DNA of 64,000 bases, taken from Paracentrotus lividus. Taxonomy: Eukaryota > Echinodermata > Echinoidea > Camarodonta > Echinidae. Numbering within the stretch: the stretch's first letter is position 1; every line of letters begins with the position of its first letter. A program made the translations under genes and the position numbers. Location: positions 33,896,631-33,960,630 of the forward strand of contig CALNVZ010003426.1 in NCBI GenBank assembly GCA_940671915.1. Reading direction: 5' to 3'. Positions 12,664-24,904 of this stretch are shown here, in pieces. The notes under the pieces are model-generated. The model saw only the letters and a list, made by a program, of their open reading frames with translations. It did not search any database and had not been told where the DNA came from.

Positions 12664-12879
12664 CTTCGTAATTCAAGTTTATTCTTTTTAAGCACTTAAA
12701 CCTTATACATGTAGCTAATAGAATGTGACAGTCATACACATGTATGGGCCTATTGTATTGATATGAATATTTTCCTACATGAAATCATAAATGTGACAGG
12801 AATAATACTCTTTATTTTAAGGGCCATGGCCCTCAAGAAATCTAAAATTTCTCTTTGGTGATAATTCATCACCAGCCTG

Positions 12880-13450
12880 ACAAGCCTCCTGGTAACATCA
12901 TGATAGACCCTCCTACAAGGTGGTGGTGGCATCCCCGTCTGGATTTGGCCGATCTGGACTTCCTTTACTGTCTGCTCCTGTTATAGTGAGGTTAAAAACC
13001 TCCAAACTGAAGGGTGGTGATCAAAACAAACCAAAGTGTGCCGAAGCTTAACACCCTATCGAGCAGGCGCCACTGTGCATCTCAAGTATTGGAATCATAC
13101 GAATGATGTAATCCGACCTCACTAATATCGGATACACCCTGCGATGACAATACTTGCTCCAAACACGCCCCATCATTCGCAGTGTAAGTGTCCCCGCATG
13201 CTGTGGATGAAATCCTACAGCCAAATGCCAGGGATGACGCAACGTACGAGGCATCGACCGAAAGTTTGCGGGATCGCAGTAGTTTAATACCCCCCCCCTC
13301 CCATTACAGTAATCAGTACCTGAGGGCATTAGTAGGGCCATGTCGCAATTGAGCGTCCATCTTATCTTGATGAAAATGCGCATCAACCACCCCAAACGTG
13401 TGTGTGAGCCGATCGCAAATTCGCTGGACGATCAACCCTACTTGCCTATG
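12880..13450 (-). pseudogene. TatD-family metal-dependent hydrolase fragment, copy 2
   Basis: It has the same motifs as copy 1: VVDAHFHQDKMDAQLRH, then NYCDPANF, HPWHLAVGFHPQHA and the EVGL-like strand. An in-frame stop follows LRY, and the frame shifts again at the C-run near 13293. The pieces are closest in style to TATDN2-like proteins (inference). Confidence 0.7.
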
Positions 13451-14763
13451 CCATTAGTGCTTGCTGAGTTATAATAGATGGGTCATGGCTTCTCAAAGGA
13501 GTTTTATTCACAAGGGTGTGCATGTGCAATTACGAACTCCATGGTTCAGAGCTGCTATGAATTTTCAGCACTTCCGTTCCACAGTCGATAATTTTCTATC
13601 CTTGATTAGAGCTTGGAGAGTTGTCCTTCCTTGATTGATTTCACATTCACAATTACAAGATAAATGTGTCATTTTGGTCAGATTTGATGTATTATGATCA
13701 AAATAGATTTATTTGCAATTATAAAGATCCATTATTGTTAAGGGTCCCATCTTCTTGGCATTGTCCTGATCACCTAAAATGAATAACAGATGAAGCAAAA
13801 TGAGTCTTGTTCTGCTGCTTCTTCCACTCCATCTTAGCAAAGTACATGGAAAAAATATCAAATTTAATTTCTTATATACTTTATTGTTTTCTGCAAATAC
13901 TGGTACTAACTGATCATGGGCTATCCATGCTTATATTCCGTCCTTGAAGTTCACCGTGTAAAGCATGCTGTTGACAAGAAAGTGAACTGTAACTTCCGTT
14001 CCCCTAATGTAGTACTCGTTCCGCTCCTCCTGCGGCTTCCCACAATAAGCAAGGGTGCTAAATATCTGGCTGCGTTCAAGGACTTGTACAGTAGTGGTCA
14101 TGAAAGCCCTTCGTGCATCCATTATTGCACGATTCTGATTTGAAGCCCTACATGTAATCCTTCTCCTCCTCTTCAAGGTGTTTACTCCGAATACAACCCA
14201 CATTTGAGATTTGAAATTCTATTTTGATGATGAAAATTCTGTGACCATTTAACTTACCGGTACAATTGAGAATGCTGGTAGATTTACTGTACATGGGGCA
14301 GGAGTGGTTCAGGGTGCGCCACTTGAACTTTTGACAATTAGTACAAGCACTCTTCACATCACAGACTTGAACTTGTTGTAATGCTGATATCCGATGAAGA
14401 AAAAAAAAACCACAATTCTGATTGATGTAAATTCAGTCTGAAAGAGAATCACCGTAAGAAAAAAAAAAATGTCAATTTAATTAATTAATATAGATCTAAA
14501 TGTGTAGGTGTCTTGAACCCAAACCGTAATCCCTAGATCTATGCAAAATCTAATTTAACAAAATAGGTATAGGACTTACATCAGTGGGCCATATTATAGT
14601 ATCGTTTAAAAAATTAAAAAAACATGTTCTTGTGACGTTAGAATTCTAAATAATTTCTTTATATTTTGTGTTTAATTTATCATTTATCAAAGAAGGTGCG
14701 CAAAGCAACTCAAAGCAACTGATTCCTGATAACTTTGGGGTGCTTTCTCTTCTTCTCTTTCAC

Positions 14764-14764
14764 T

Positions 14765-14798
<34 letters not shown>
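14764..14798. repeat. Poly-T run
   Basis: A T run of about 35 bases in the segment private to copy 2, possibly the tail of a minus-oriented retroelement insertion. Confidence 0.8.
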
Positions 14799-14800
<2 letters not shown>

Positions 14801-15349
14801 GGAATCATATTCATGTTGTTGGCATGGTTCTTGTTGGCTTGAAGTTGAAATGGAATTGCATTGGGAATTTGATTCAATACCCTTTCAAGCTGGCTGTCAG
14901 TCTTTTCTAGTTCAGCATCATCACTTGATTCGTCATTTACCTGATCATGGTGATTGACGTTGGTACTAAAATGTACAATCAGTATTTAAATACCAACCAT
15001 GTTAATTGGTGATTTTAAGATTGAATATCGAGTCTCAGTTTACCTCTTTAATCTCCTTAGTTTCTTCCAGCTCAAACCAAAGAATGATTTGAGCTGGAGG
15101 ATGTCGTTTGTTGTGATTTTGACTCCAGTCTCCTCGAGGATGTCGCAGAATTTTACCCTCTTTTGGGCTCCTTCCTCATTCTTTGATACGTGACATTGCA
15201 CAGACTAGAAAACATTTTAACGTTTTCGTAGTGCTGCAGCCGTGCAGTTTTTGTTGGTTTTTTTTTATTATAGTTTCCTCTGTTTCAATATAAAAATTGA
15301 AATGCCTGCCTTAGAAATCATACAAACGATAATGTAAGTGTTATGAAAT

Positions 15350-15590
15350 ACTACAACCGTACCATTTTCAGGTTCTCTATGGCCATGAAATACCATCCTG
15401 GATTCATTATTGCACGGTTCAGAAATAAATTATTTGTCCCCCATCTTTTCTTGAAGGCAGTATTGTTTGTTCCGAATGCAACCCATGTTTGGATCCATTA
15501 ATGCATGATTCTGAATGAAGCCTTTTTCCCCCTTTTCCCATTCAAGATGTTTACCTCGAACACAACCCATATTCGAGATAGATTAGACCA
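15350..15590 (-). repeat. Repeats of about 80 bp, copy 2
   Basis: Collinear with the set at 9330-9600 but more diverged and with frame breaks. Confidence 0.7.
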
Positions 15591-15619
15591 AGATGAACCC
15601 ACTCGCAAGTTAACCATAA

Positions 15620-16099
15620 ATCACTAACACAGTGGTGTGTCATTAGTTTTAACACTAGGTCTTGGCCGTTTTTGCTTTTCTCATGCGCGTTAATGTATTA
15701 TGATTTTGGCATAACCACATTGAAGTCTTTTGTACCAATACTGATCTTGTCATTGTCAAGAGTGTGAAAAATAGTGAGTGGTTTTGATGGGTTTAGTATT
15801 TTCTTCATGTTACCTAGTTGCTCCAATATGGATTCTTGATTGTGGATGATTATTCTCTGGTACCTTGTCATGTCCTTCTTTGCTTCACCTTTCAAGCTCC
15901 TCCCTGTTGTTGTTCCCTAAATCTTATGCAGAAGTGAGAAAAAACTTTCTGCCAGTCTTCCTTCCTTCTCACATTTGTTTTGAACTAGCAACTCTGTTGT
16001 AACGTGAGACCCGCTAACTAGTTTTTGCTGCCACCACAAAAGTTTAAGAAGGTTTTGAGCTCCGGGCAAACATGAACTATTTTTCATGAACCCAAACAC
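15620..16099 (-). pseudogene. Unknown minus-strand coding-like block, copy 2
   Basis: Same as the block at 9604-10076 with substitutions and frame breaks. It shares the QESILEQL..MKK.LNPSK stretch. Confidence 0.4.
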
Positions 16100-16508
16100 T
16101 TATCCGCAACTCGTAACTCAATCCAATAATAAAAAGGTTCAACCCCTGTGAAGACATAATAAAGGGAAGCATATGAAATTTGAGTCGGTAGGTATTGGAC
16201 AAAACATATCCATGGCTCATTATACTGCCTATGATTTGCCATTCACTTGCGTCGAAATTATTGGAGGCAGAAACTTTTGGTGACAGCCGACGAATTCCTG
16301 AAAAATGGGTGTCTAGTAATGCTTCCCAAAAAAGGGTAAACATTTCTCTGGTTAAACCCTCAAAATCTTCTCCCTCTTCCCCACTAAATGTGACATGTAG
16401 GGCGGAGGTGTACAAATTGCGGTAATTGGCATATGCCTGAAACGCTGTGTGGACAATGGTATGTCTTGAAACAACAATAACCTGGAAGTTTTGTGACACA
16501 TGTAGCAT
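16077..16508 (-). pseudogene. HECT-type E3 ubiquitin ligase N-lobe fragment, copy 2
   Basis: 143 codons open: VSRHTIVHTAFQAY, then VTFSGEEGEDFEGLTREMFT, ALLDTHFSG and FDASEWQIIGSIMSHGYVL, in the order seen in HECT N-lobes. It ends before any C-lobe and active-site Cys. HECT proteins of G2E3-like type are often expanded in marine invertebrates, and this may be a captured fragment (inference). Confidence 0.7.
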
Positions 16509-16748
16509 AACTTGCGCCCACCGTCTGTCAGATCTGCATGGGTTTGATTAAAAAGGCTAACAGTTGTCCAATCAGATTTGCCGTTATCTCACCAAGTAAA
16601 TCACTGTCCCAGTGATACAGAGTAATGCATATGAATAGATATAACTTATCCTTATACATGTAGGGATATATCTATATAATATTCATTGGAATTAATTTTA
16701 TATACAACAGAAATCATTCTTATCATTAATCAGTTCAAATTCAAACAT

Positions 16749-17240
16749 TTACTCCTCGGCAGGGCCGGCCTCCGGGTACTGGGTATCTACCGCTCGTCGT
16801 TTTAGCTGAAGTTCATCACCGACCTTGGCATACCATGCCGTGTGGATAGTAACTTTGCTGATGATCCTCACCAAGTCAGCAGGAGCTTTCTGGATGAAAA
16901 GTATGACCTCGTCGTTCCCAGTGGATGCCCCCAATTCAAGATAGGGACGCTTGGCTCCCCTAGCACTGAAAGTACTGCCTTCAGGGTTTTGGGATCGTCT
17001 CTCTTGCTATCTTGAGCTGGTCTGGTTTTTTTGCCTTTCGCCTTTCATTTTTTTTCTCTCCAATTCCTGTGTGAACTCTCAAGAAGCGATGCTGAAGGTT
17101 AACAGCTCCACAGTGCCCACATCTTTTGGGTGTGTGACTTCTCTCCGACATGGCATGCACTTGATGGTCAACACGGATCCATGTTCCTTCTGAGTATGGA
17201 CAAGGAAATCACGGTATTTGGTAAACACCACTTTTAGTTA
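16749..17240 (-). pseudogene. Unknown coding-like block at the unit start, copy 2
   Basis: Reads KYRDFLVHTQKEHGSVLTIK then CMPCRREVTHPKDVGTVELL, a stop, and later VILFIQKAPADLVRIISKVT. It is orthologous to the copy 1 block. The CxxC and His residues suggest zinc binding (weak). Confidence 0.38.
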
Positions 17241-17690
17241 AAAGTTAACTAAAATATAATAAAATAATTAGTTATAAATAAAATAAAATATTTAGTTATA
17301 TTCCGTATGACTTTGCTGTTACCATCTGATTTGCCGTTATCTCTATCTTACAAGCCTCGTGATTGGCTGACCATTAAATGACGTAACTAGCATTTTAGTC
17401 AGGTTAACACATTTAAAAAGCACTGCATGTGCTCATTATTCCTGCTTGCTTTGCTTCTGTACCTTGTCACATCCTTCTTTGCTTAAACTTTCAAGTGCCT
17501 TCACTGTTGTTGCAGCTCTAGAATTTCCTGTCTTTCCCCTAAATTTGCAGTGCCAGTCTTCCTTCCTTCTCTCATTTGTTTTGAAAACAACCTTGTTTTT
17601 CTTTTTTCTATTTTCTCTCTTCTCATTTTGCTTATTATAGTTTCAATATAAAAATTTAAAAAGCCTGCCTTAAGAATCGTAAAAACGTTA

Positions 17691-18940
17691 GGCCAAAAAA
17701 AAAAATTGTTTGTTTGCCCGCCAGTAGAAAAATTAAAAATTAGGGTCGGTCAGTCGATTTTTTTTTTTTTTTTTTTCATGAACAAAAATACTATGTCTAT
17801 ATATATTGACTGAACAAAAAGAACATGAATATTAACAGTTCTTTCAGTATATCTCAGACTTTATTTAAACAAATGTCAGGTACACTCTCTGCTTGTACAA
17901 AATGTTGAAGCAACTAAAGCTTCTCTCAGTATCTCTAAAGACTTCATTTAAACAAACATGTTACAAATGTCAAACAGTTAGGTTCTTTCAGAGTAAAGAC
18001 GTCCTTTAAACAACTATCTGGCAAACTTTCAGCATGTCCAAAAAATGTTCAAGTTTAGTTTCCATGAGTACGTCAAATGCCGACGTACGGGTTGGCGTAC
18101 TGGCTCCTTTCAATCACATTAAACAATATGTGTCGCATCAGAAGGTCGCGTAGTACGGACGTGCACTCGCTCTGTTCAACGGGTTGCCACGGCCGTTTGG
18201 TCCACTGGAGACATACACACTTTGAGCTCGTATTCTCGTCAACATTGTAGTCAGCGAATAAAGTATCAAAATCTCTTGTCAATGGCAATGTTGCTACTCT
18301 GCTGAATGCAAGAGTAGCACCACGATTTAACCTTGGCTGTCATACAGACAGCAAAATGCACTCGCCATGTTGACACACGATAAATATCAAATGCTTTCCA
18401 CAAAGCCCGGAAGTAAAGAACTGTATGTTTACAAAACCGCGTGTAGTTGACGCTCTTTATCAACGGAGTAACAGGGTGAGATATGTTGTAATTTGCAAAA
18501 TTTTACGAATATAATAACGTTTTGTATATTTTATTGTATCAAAATAAATTATAAAATGTTCATAAAATGCGATGTTTGATTAAAAGAATTCTAAAAAAAA
18601 TCTTTATGAAAAACTCAATCTCACGATATCCACCAACCGCTCGTTGTTTAAGGACGACTAAAACTTGGCCTGACAAAGTGAAACGGCGTGTTATCGCGAA
18701 TACCAATCAGTGCAGGGCTGGACATCGACCGTGGGTCATTTATTTCGAGTAAACATGCATTTCATACTACTAAATGAGAAACTTTCTGCTGCTAAATTTT
18801 ACATTTTCCGTCGAAAATGGTAAGTTTTCAATTTTTAGGTCTTTGAAGAAAAAAAAATAAAAATAAAAATCCCGACCCAAATTTTTGCCATTTTACGGTC
18901 TGTCGCGGAGGTCAAACAAACATTTTTTTTTTTTTTGGCC
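17691..18940. mobile_element. Non-autonomous DNA transposon with GGCC-starting TIRs (1.25 kb)
   Basis: It starts GGCCAAAAAAAAAAATTGTT and ends with the inverse (GTTTGTTTG...GGCC reading inward from the right). It also shares inner inverted GGGTCGG segments. TTA flanks both ends, as PIF/Harbinger elements would leave. It splits a repeat that is continuous in other copies. No transposase frame was seen. Confidence 0.75.
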
Positions 18941-19817
18941 TTATTGTAAAAAACGATAATGAAAGTGTTATGAAATACTACAACCATACCATTTTCAGGT
19001 TTTCTGTGGCCATGAAATACCATCCTGGATCCATTATTTCACGATACGTCCATCTTCACTTCTTGAAGGTATAATTGTTTGCTCCGAATGCAACCCATTC
19101 TTGGATCTATTAACACACGATTCTGATTTAAAGCCTTTGTCCTCCTACTCCTCTTCAAGGTGTTTACTTCGAATTCAACTCATATTCAAGATATAAGTTT
19201 ACCAGGGTAGACCAAGATAAACCGACTTGCAAGTTAACAATAAATTGCTAACACATTGGTGTGTCATTAGTTTTAGCACTGTGTCTTGGCCATTTTTACT
19301 CTTTTCATATGCATTTATGTATTGTGATTTTGGCATAACCACATTGCATTTGTATGTACCAATACTGTTGTTGTCATCATCAAGAGTGTGAAAAATAGTA
19401 GGTAGTTTTGATGGGTTTAGTACTTTCTTCATGTTACTTAGCTGCTCCAATATTGATTCTTGATTGTGGATGATTATTTTCTGGTACCTTGTCATGTACT
19501 TCTTTCTTCAACTTGCAGCCTCCTCCATTGTTGTTGCAGCTCTAGAAGTTCCTGTTTTCCCCAAAAATCTTACGCAGAATTAAAAAGTTGCTATCAGCCT
19601 TCCTTCCCTCTCACATTATTTTCTTCTCTCTATTTTCCCTCTTCTTGTTGTTTTTTTTTTTTTTTTTTTTTTTTATTATTATTATTAGTAGTTTTCCTCT
19701 GTTTCAATATTAAAATTAAAAAGCCTGCCTTAAAATTAGTTGAAACAATAATGAAAGTGTTATGTAATACTTCACACATACCATTTCAGGTTCTCTTTGG
19801 CCATGAAATACCTTCTT

Positions 19818-20071
19818 GGGGCGATTCCATGCTGTGTCGTACAGGACATTTTGACAACATTTTGCATCTTTTTGGTGTGAAAATAAAAGAATAATTTCTT
19901 GATTGATGGTGAACATCAAGTAGTACAAGAAGGGGCACAAGAACCAACACTTAACTTAACTCGATCACACATCATTTACAATTAAAATGGAAAATAGTAG
20001 TGTGTCGTACGGGACACAAAAATAACAGAGAAAACATAGAGACAAAAACAACAACAGTATGGAATCGCCCC
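19818..20071. mobile_element. Short TIR element (MITE) inserted in the array
   Basis: Ends GGGGCGATTCCAT and ATGGAATCGCCCC are inverse complements. TTG is present at both flanks. TGTCGTACAGGACA and TGTCGTACGGGACA occur near its two ends. Other array copies lack it. Confidence 0.75.
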
Positions 20072-20425
20072 TTGGATCAATTATTACTGGGATCAAGGTA
20101 GTTGTCGGGGAAGAGATTCTTATTCCCATATTTGATGCACTTTCCTTTGAATCTTTCTTTTTATAGATACTGACAAATCACTCCTGAATCACTTCCCCAT
20201 TTTTACAAAATGCTTTTTTTTTCACTGTGAGGCTACCTGTAGGTCAGGTTAACACATATAAAAAGCACTGCATGTGCTCATTATTCCTGCTCACTTTGCT
20301 TCTGTACCTTATCACATCTTTCTTTGCTTCTCTTTTCAAGCTCCTTCATTGTTGTTGCAGCTCTGAATATTCCTGTCTTCCCCCTAATCTTACGCAGAAT
20401 TGAGAAAAAATTTGGTGCCAGTCTT

Positions 20426-20548
20426 GTAATTCAACCAATAAATCAAATCCAATTATTTAACACAAGATAAGTATACAGATTAATATCCAGACACTTGTAT
20501 GACACACTGTGTTGGTAGTGTCGTTGAACATTAATCAATCAATCAATC
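20426..20548 (+). mobile_element. Short retroelement 3' end with (AATC)n tail
   Basis: About 123 bp interrupt GCCAGTCTTCCTTCTC-type array sequence and end in AATCAATCAATC. This looks like a SINE or a truncated LINE tail. Confidence 0.6.
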
Positions 20549-20976
20549 CTTCCTTCTCACATTTGTTTTGAAAACGACCTTAGTAAAAGTTATTGTTTTT
20601 CTTCTCTCTATTTTCCCTCTTCTCATTTTGCTTATTATAGTTTTCCTCTGTTTCAATTTAGAAATTAAAAAGCCCGTCTTAAAAAATTGTAAAAAACGAT
20701 AATGGAAGTGTTATGAAATACTACAACCGTACCATTTTCAGGTTTTCTATGGCCATGAAATACCATCCTGGATTCATTATTGCATGATTCGTCCTCCTTC
20801 TCTTCTTGAGGATGTAATTGTTTGCTCCGAATGCAACCCATGCTTGGATCCATTATTGCAGGACTCTGATTTAAATTCTTTGTCTTCCTTTTCCTCTTCA
20901 ATTATTAATCTCATTACATTAAATTCATTTGAAATCTGTATATTTAGTCTAACCTGCCAGGCATATTTTGAAATTA

Positions 20977-21255
20977 TCATAGGGGAAGGAGAGGGTAGTG
21001 GCTAGTTTCCTCTAGGGAGATAATGGTTATAGGAGAAGAATTAAAAGAAGTGGGAGAACCTGTCTTCTTGCCTCTCTCTGACTTATTCAGTTCATATTTC
21101 TTGGCAAGGACCTTGATGTTCTGCCACTTCTTCCTGGCCTCCTCTCCAGTCCTTGTGGCCCTATTCCTAATTCTTATCTCCCGTACGGCCTTCTCCCAAT
21201 ATTTTTTTTTCCTGTCTTCAACCTGAGGTATCAGTCTGTGGATAAATGTCTTCAA
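20977..21255 (-). pseudogene. Myb/SANT-like DNA-binding protein fragment
   Basis: Open frame with W..A...IR.RNRATRTGEEA, RKKWQNIKVLAKKYE and GSPTSFNSSPITIIS. The third-helix KW.N.K..AKK pattern resembles the NAIF1/Myb_DNA-bind_5 type found in Harbinger-transposon partners and derived host genes. It lacks a convincing N-terminus and is probably a remnant. Confidence 0.5.
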
Positions 21256-21589
21256 CTGAATTATACATCAAGCTCCATAAACAGGTGGAAGTGGGAAGCC
21301 TGCTGAAGTTGTTGGTTTGATGCTGATCTATTTATTGCTTGAGAACATTTTCTACAAAGGCTAAATCGTCACAGAAGCTACAGTAAAAGTCAGCTTGACT
21401 GATTTTCGTGAGAAAGTTACAAAAAAATGGACATATGTTCTACTTTCTCTTTACAATCGGGTCATCCCGCTCGAGGTAATCGTTTATATTTTTTCCTTTG
21501 CCAGTTTCTCCCACTGACTCTGCATCAGTGATATATTTTTCAATATTGTTGAGACCTTTTTTTTCCCCTTGCAATGCCCTCGACTCCGG

Positions 21590-22300
21590 TATACCCACGA
21601 TACCACGATGCAGATGTTGTTTCTCCTTGAGAACCTCTTGATTTTGTTCATCTCTGCTTCATGATTAGCAGTCTTTTTCCCATGTCCTCGTTGGTAGCTC
21701 CTGGCTCATGAGAGATTCTTTTTGTTAGCATGCATCCGACAAATGACAAATATCACAGGTCGATATGAATTGCTTGATTTCGCTGCTCATTCCTGGCCTG
21801 AAAAGCGATTCGCGTGCTCGCCAGAGGCATCACTAGATCCCCAAATGCGAGGAATGGATCTTTTCCTTCATCGCTCTATGCAGGCTCAGTGGAATAATCA
21901 CACGCTCACCTTTAAAGATCCAACCATCTTGCACTGCTAGCTCATCCCTGTAGCTTTAATAAGTTGTGAGCTGCTTGGGCAGAGTATCGTGTTTGCTCAG
22001 CCATCTGCTAATGATAACGCTTTTGAGTATCTGTACTATGTTATCAGCAGCGGTCTGCTCACAAATCTGCTGGAGTCGCTTATCACGAATAGGTAGGTGT
22101 GCTGTCATGTTGACTTCCGCAACCACATTCACTTCGCTTGGATCACTACCAACTCCTCGCGATAAAGTATCTGCGAGATACACTAGCTTACTTGCTGATA
22201 TTGAAATCATACTTTTGAAGGTGAAGGAGCATACCCTAAAGGTATTTCAAAGCCTTCACTATATCCTTTCTCATGATCATATCAAGCAGGTCTAAATTAT
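21590..22300 (-). pseudogene. Ty3/gypsy pol fragment (RNase H end to integrase zinc-binding domain)
   Basis: Minus strand: YLADTLSRG closes the RNase H region. Then follow a linker with EVNMTAHLPIRDKRLQQI, YRDELAVQDGWIFKGERVII, HSSHLGI, and FRPGMSSEIKQFISTCDICH, giving the HHCC zinc finger of integrase. Stops interrupt it after TTY and after LGI. LTRs and other domains are not recognised nearby. Confidence 0.8.
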
Positions 22301-24003
22301 CTGTTGTGGAAAGTAGAAGTAAAATCCAAATAAAAAATCCAAGTTAAGAGATCTAGACTAGATCTAGACCATCACTGTCAATTTTGTGATCTTAGAGAAA
22401 GCGACTGATTCCAAAGGATTGGTTAACAAAAGCTGGACCGGGGATCGATCAGTAAAGACCAGCGGAGCCTAATGCACATTCGACAAAGTTGCCCCGAACC
22501 CTGAAAGGGATCGGCGTTCGATTGCGCTACTGAGTCATGACAAAAACCGGAGATCGGATTCAAAGAAAATGATTCAGTAACAATCGATTCTTCCGACTCA
22601 TTCCCGATCAGTCCTGGTACGAAACCGAGAATCGGATCGTGTGAAGACGATCAAACTAGAAATCGGAGTTACTGCTAACATAGAAGAGGTAGACATAATC
22701 GATCCTGCCACGATAGAGCCAGACCCGGACGAACAATCACTTGGAGTAGGAACCAATAGGGCTTGGCAGAGATCTAGAATATCCTAATGAAGGTCTAAAT
22801 TATCTGTTGTGGAAAGTAAATTAAGTAAATTTGACAATCACTGTCAATTTTGTGATCGAAATTGTAACTAGTAGCAATGCGCATGCTCACTCGCAGACCT
22901 GATTTTTGTCATTTCCTCTGATTGCGTGAGTAAATCTTAATTGCGCATTTATCTAGCGTAATGAATTGAATCATATTGTGATGTCATCGTGAATTGTACA
23001 TTTTGAACTGTATGGTGTGCGATGGTATAAATGTTGCTGGTTCAGCCTCCCATTTACTTGAGTACAACAAGCTAAGTAGGCATTGTACAATTCCAAATGA
23101 TTGAGATATTCGAGATATAGAGAAATATTTCTTGCCTGCAATTCATGTTTGTTCTTGTTATTGTGACATTTATAATGTAAGAAATTACATACATGTACAT
23201 GTATACATACTGTAGGCTACGTACAGTCGTAGCTCATGAAAGGACAGTTTTTTTCACACTGACTCAGTATGTATATATTTTGTAAAGCTTATTTAATATT
23301 GCTGGCCTGCTATTAAAAGGTCCCCTGTATGACTCTTTGTGAAATGAATGAGCGACCTTGTACCATTAAAATGGTCGTTGTATTTATTCCGATTCCGTCC
23401 AATTGTAGGTTTGTAAAATTTGACATGTATGTACAATGTAGGCCCAAAGTATTTATATCATGTAGATTGAAAAAATTATTTTGTGTGTTTTCTTATTCAA
23501 AGAAGAATTTATTAAAAATGAAAATTGAGGATCTTGTGTCAATTTGTTAAATTTGTACTGTTCTATCCCCCCCCCTTTTTTTTTCCCCCTTTTTTTTTTC
23601 TTTTTTTTACAGTGCAGATATTTTTTTTTCTATTCATCAAAAATACATGTACAGATAGTAGCTGACATTTTGACATTGTAAAATTGAAGGTGATAGCAAG
23701 TATTGATAAAAAAATTTATGATTTTTTTTTTCCAAACAATTTCCTGAAATAAATTTCCACTTTCCATCAAGTCATGACCATGACTATAAAATTCTGCACA
23801 AGTTCGTAAATGAGGAACAACAAATATCTTTCTTTTTAATAGCCTGTGCATTATACCATGGTACAGTGAAGATGTATTTTGTTGTGTTCTTAATTAATAA
23901 ACAATGCATGTAAAAAAGCTGAACCTTTCCTATTCCAAAAAAAATAACAGCATTCTTAACAATTGCAATGTCAAAATATCAGCTTCATGAGAGTACTATG
24001 TAA
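22301..24003. other. Non-coding; direct repeat and simple tracts
   Basis: A direct repeat (TCTAAATTATCTGTTGTGGA and CACTGTCAATTTTGTGATC) occurs at 22290-22395 and 22793-22858. The right copy leads into sequence with a TATA-like GGTATAAATG at 23024 that could be LTR-derived. A T/C-rich tract lies at 23565-23630. No gene was seen. Confidence 0.5.
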
Positions 24004-24485
24004 TGGTTCACCATGTGGTTAGCCCAAGGGCAGTGAGGGTTCCCAGCCTATCAGGGAAATCAGGGAAAGTTATTTTTCTTTTTTCCAGTCAGGGAATTTG
24101 ATAAAATGCCTTAAAATCAGGGAATAGTCAGGGAATTTTGATTGGCCCAAAAATCAAAAGTAGGGTAGTAAGTCAGACTAGTGTTTTATAACGCAAATCG
24201 TTCACTGCGACAACATAAAAAACACACGAAATTGGAAATGGGTTTGAATAATTATCAGGGAATTTTGAGACTTCATCAGGGGAAAATCAGGGATTTTGTT
24301 TTCTCGAAATGCTGGGAACCCTGAAGGGACTGTTTGAGAGAGTAGGAAAGTAAATGGAGAGATTAGAAGAATTTTTTTTCCTGATAAGGACCAGATAAAC
24401 CAGATGAGAAAGCAAGAGGTGAAGAAGGATTGTAGTAGTAGTAGAGAGTGATTGACGTTCCTAGGACTAACCACATGGTGAACCA
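24004..24485. mobile_element. TIR element carrying a nested second element
   Basis: Outer inverted repeats GGTTCACCATGTGGTTAG (24005-24022) and its complement (24467-24484) bound 480 bp. A second element sits inside (24035-24323). Confidence 0.75.
24035..24323. mobile_element. hAT-like non-autonomous element
   Basis: Inverted ends AGGGTTCCCAGC with internal CAGGGAA motifs on both arms. Imperfect 8-bp flanks AGGGCAGT and AAGGGACT fit an old hAT-type target duplication. Confidence 0.6.
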
Positions 24486-24904
24486 TACAACTCATTACAG
24501 CATAAAATCAACCACCTTTAAAGAACAGTTACTGTGTTTGTTTATCATTATAAGTTGTTATACAGCCAGTCAATCTTGCCTAAATCAAATCTGTTTGGAC
24601 TGAAAAAATAGCTTCATAGCTTCAACTTAAAAATATTTGACTTATGAAAGATTGAAAGGTTTCAATTTGTTTTCCAGCATTAACAGACTCAAAAAATTAC
24701 TTTGAAATAAATCCTAATGTTTATGGAGGGGGAAACAACTAGTACTGGGTATAGCCATCCATGCTTCTTATAAGGAGTGGACTGTATATTTACTGTTATC
24801 ATTATCACCATCATTGCAATCTCTATCATTATCATCATCATTACCATCATCATCATCATCATCGCCATTATCAACTTTTACCATTGTCATCATCATCATT
24901 ACTG

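Larger units (their letters stand above)
11252..17250 (-). repeat. Tandem segmental duplication, copy 2 (about 6 kb)
   Basis: It is collinear with copy 1 but lacks the CR1-like insertion. It has a private segment at about 13910-14800 that includes a long T-run. Identity is very high in blocks such as 12460-13560 and 16100-16650 and lower elsewhere, which suggests patchy homogenisation. Confidence 0.9.
17430..21000 (-). repeat. Rearranged partial copies of the tandem unit
   Basis: Pieces matching the 9310-9990 part of copy 1 recur at 17430-17690, 18941-19620, 19690-19817, 20072-20425 and 20549-20910. They are broken up by transposon insertions. The text GGCCATGAAATACCATCCTG recurs in each full piece. 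Confidence 0.8.

Noticed and set aside
18073..18463. Minus frames inside the GGCC element as a transposase
   Set aside because: Short, with no DDE-type or other transposase motif; the element seems non-autonomous.
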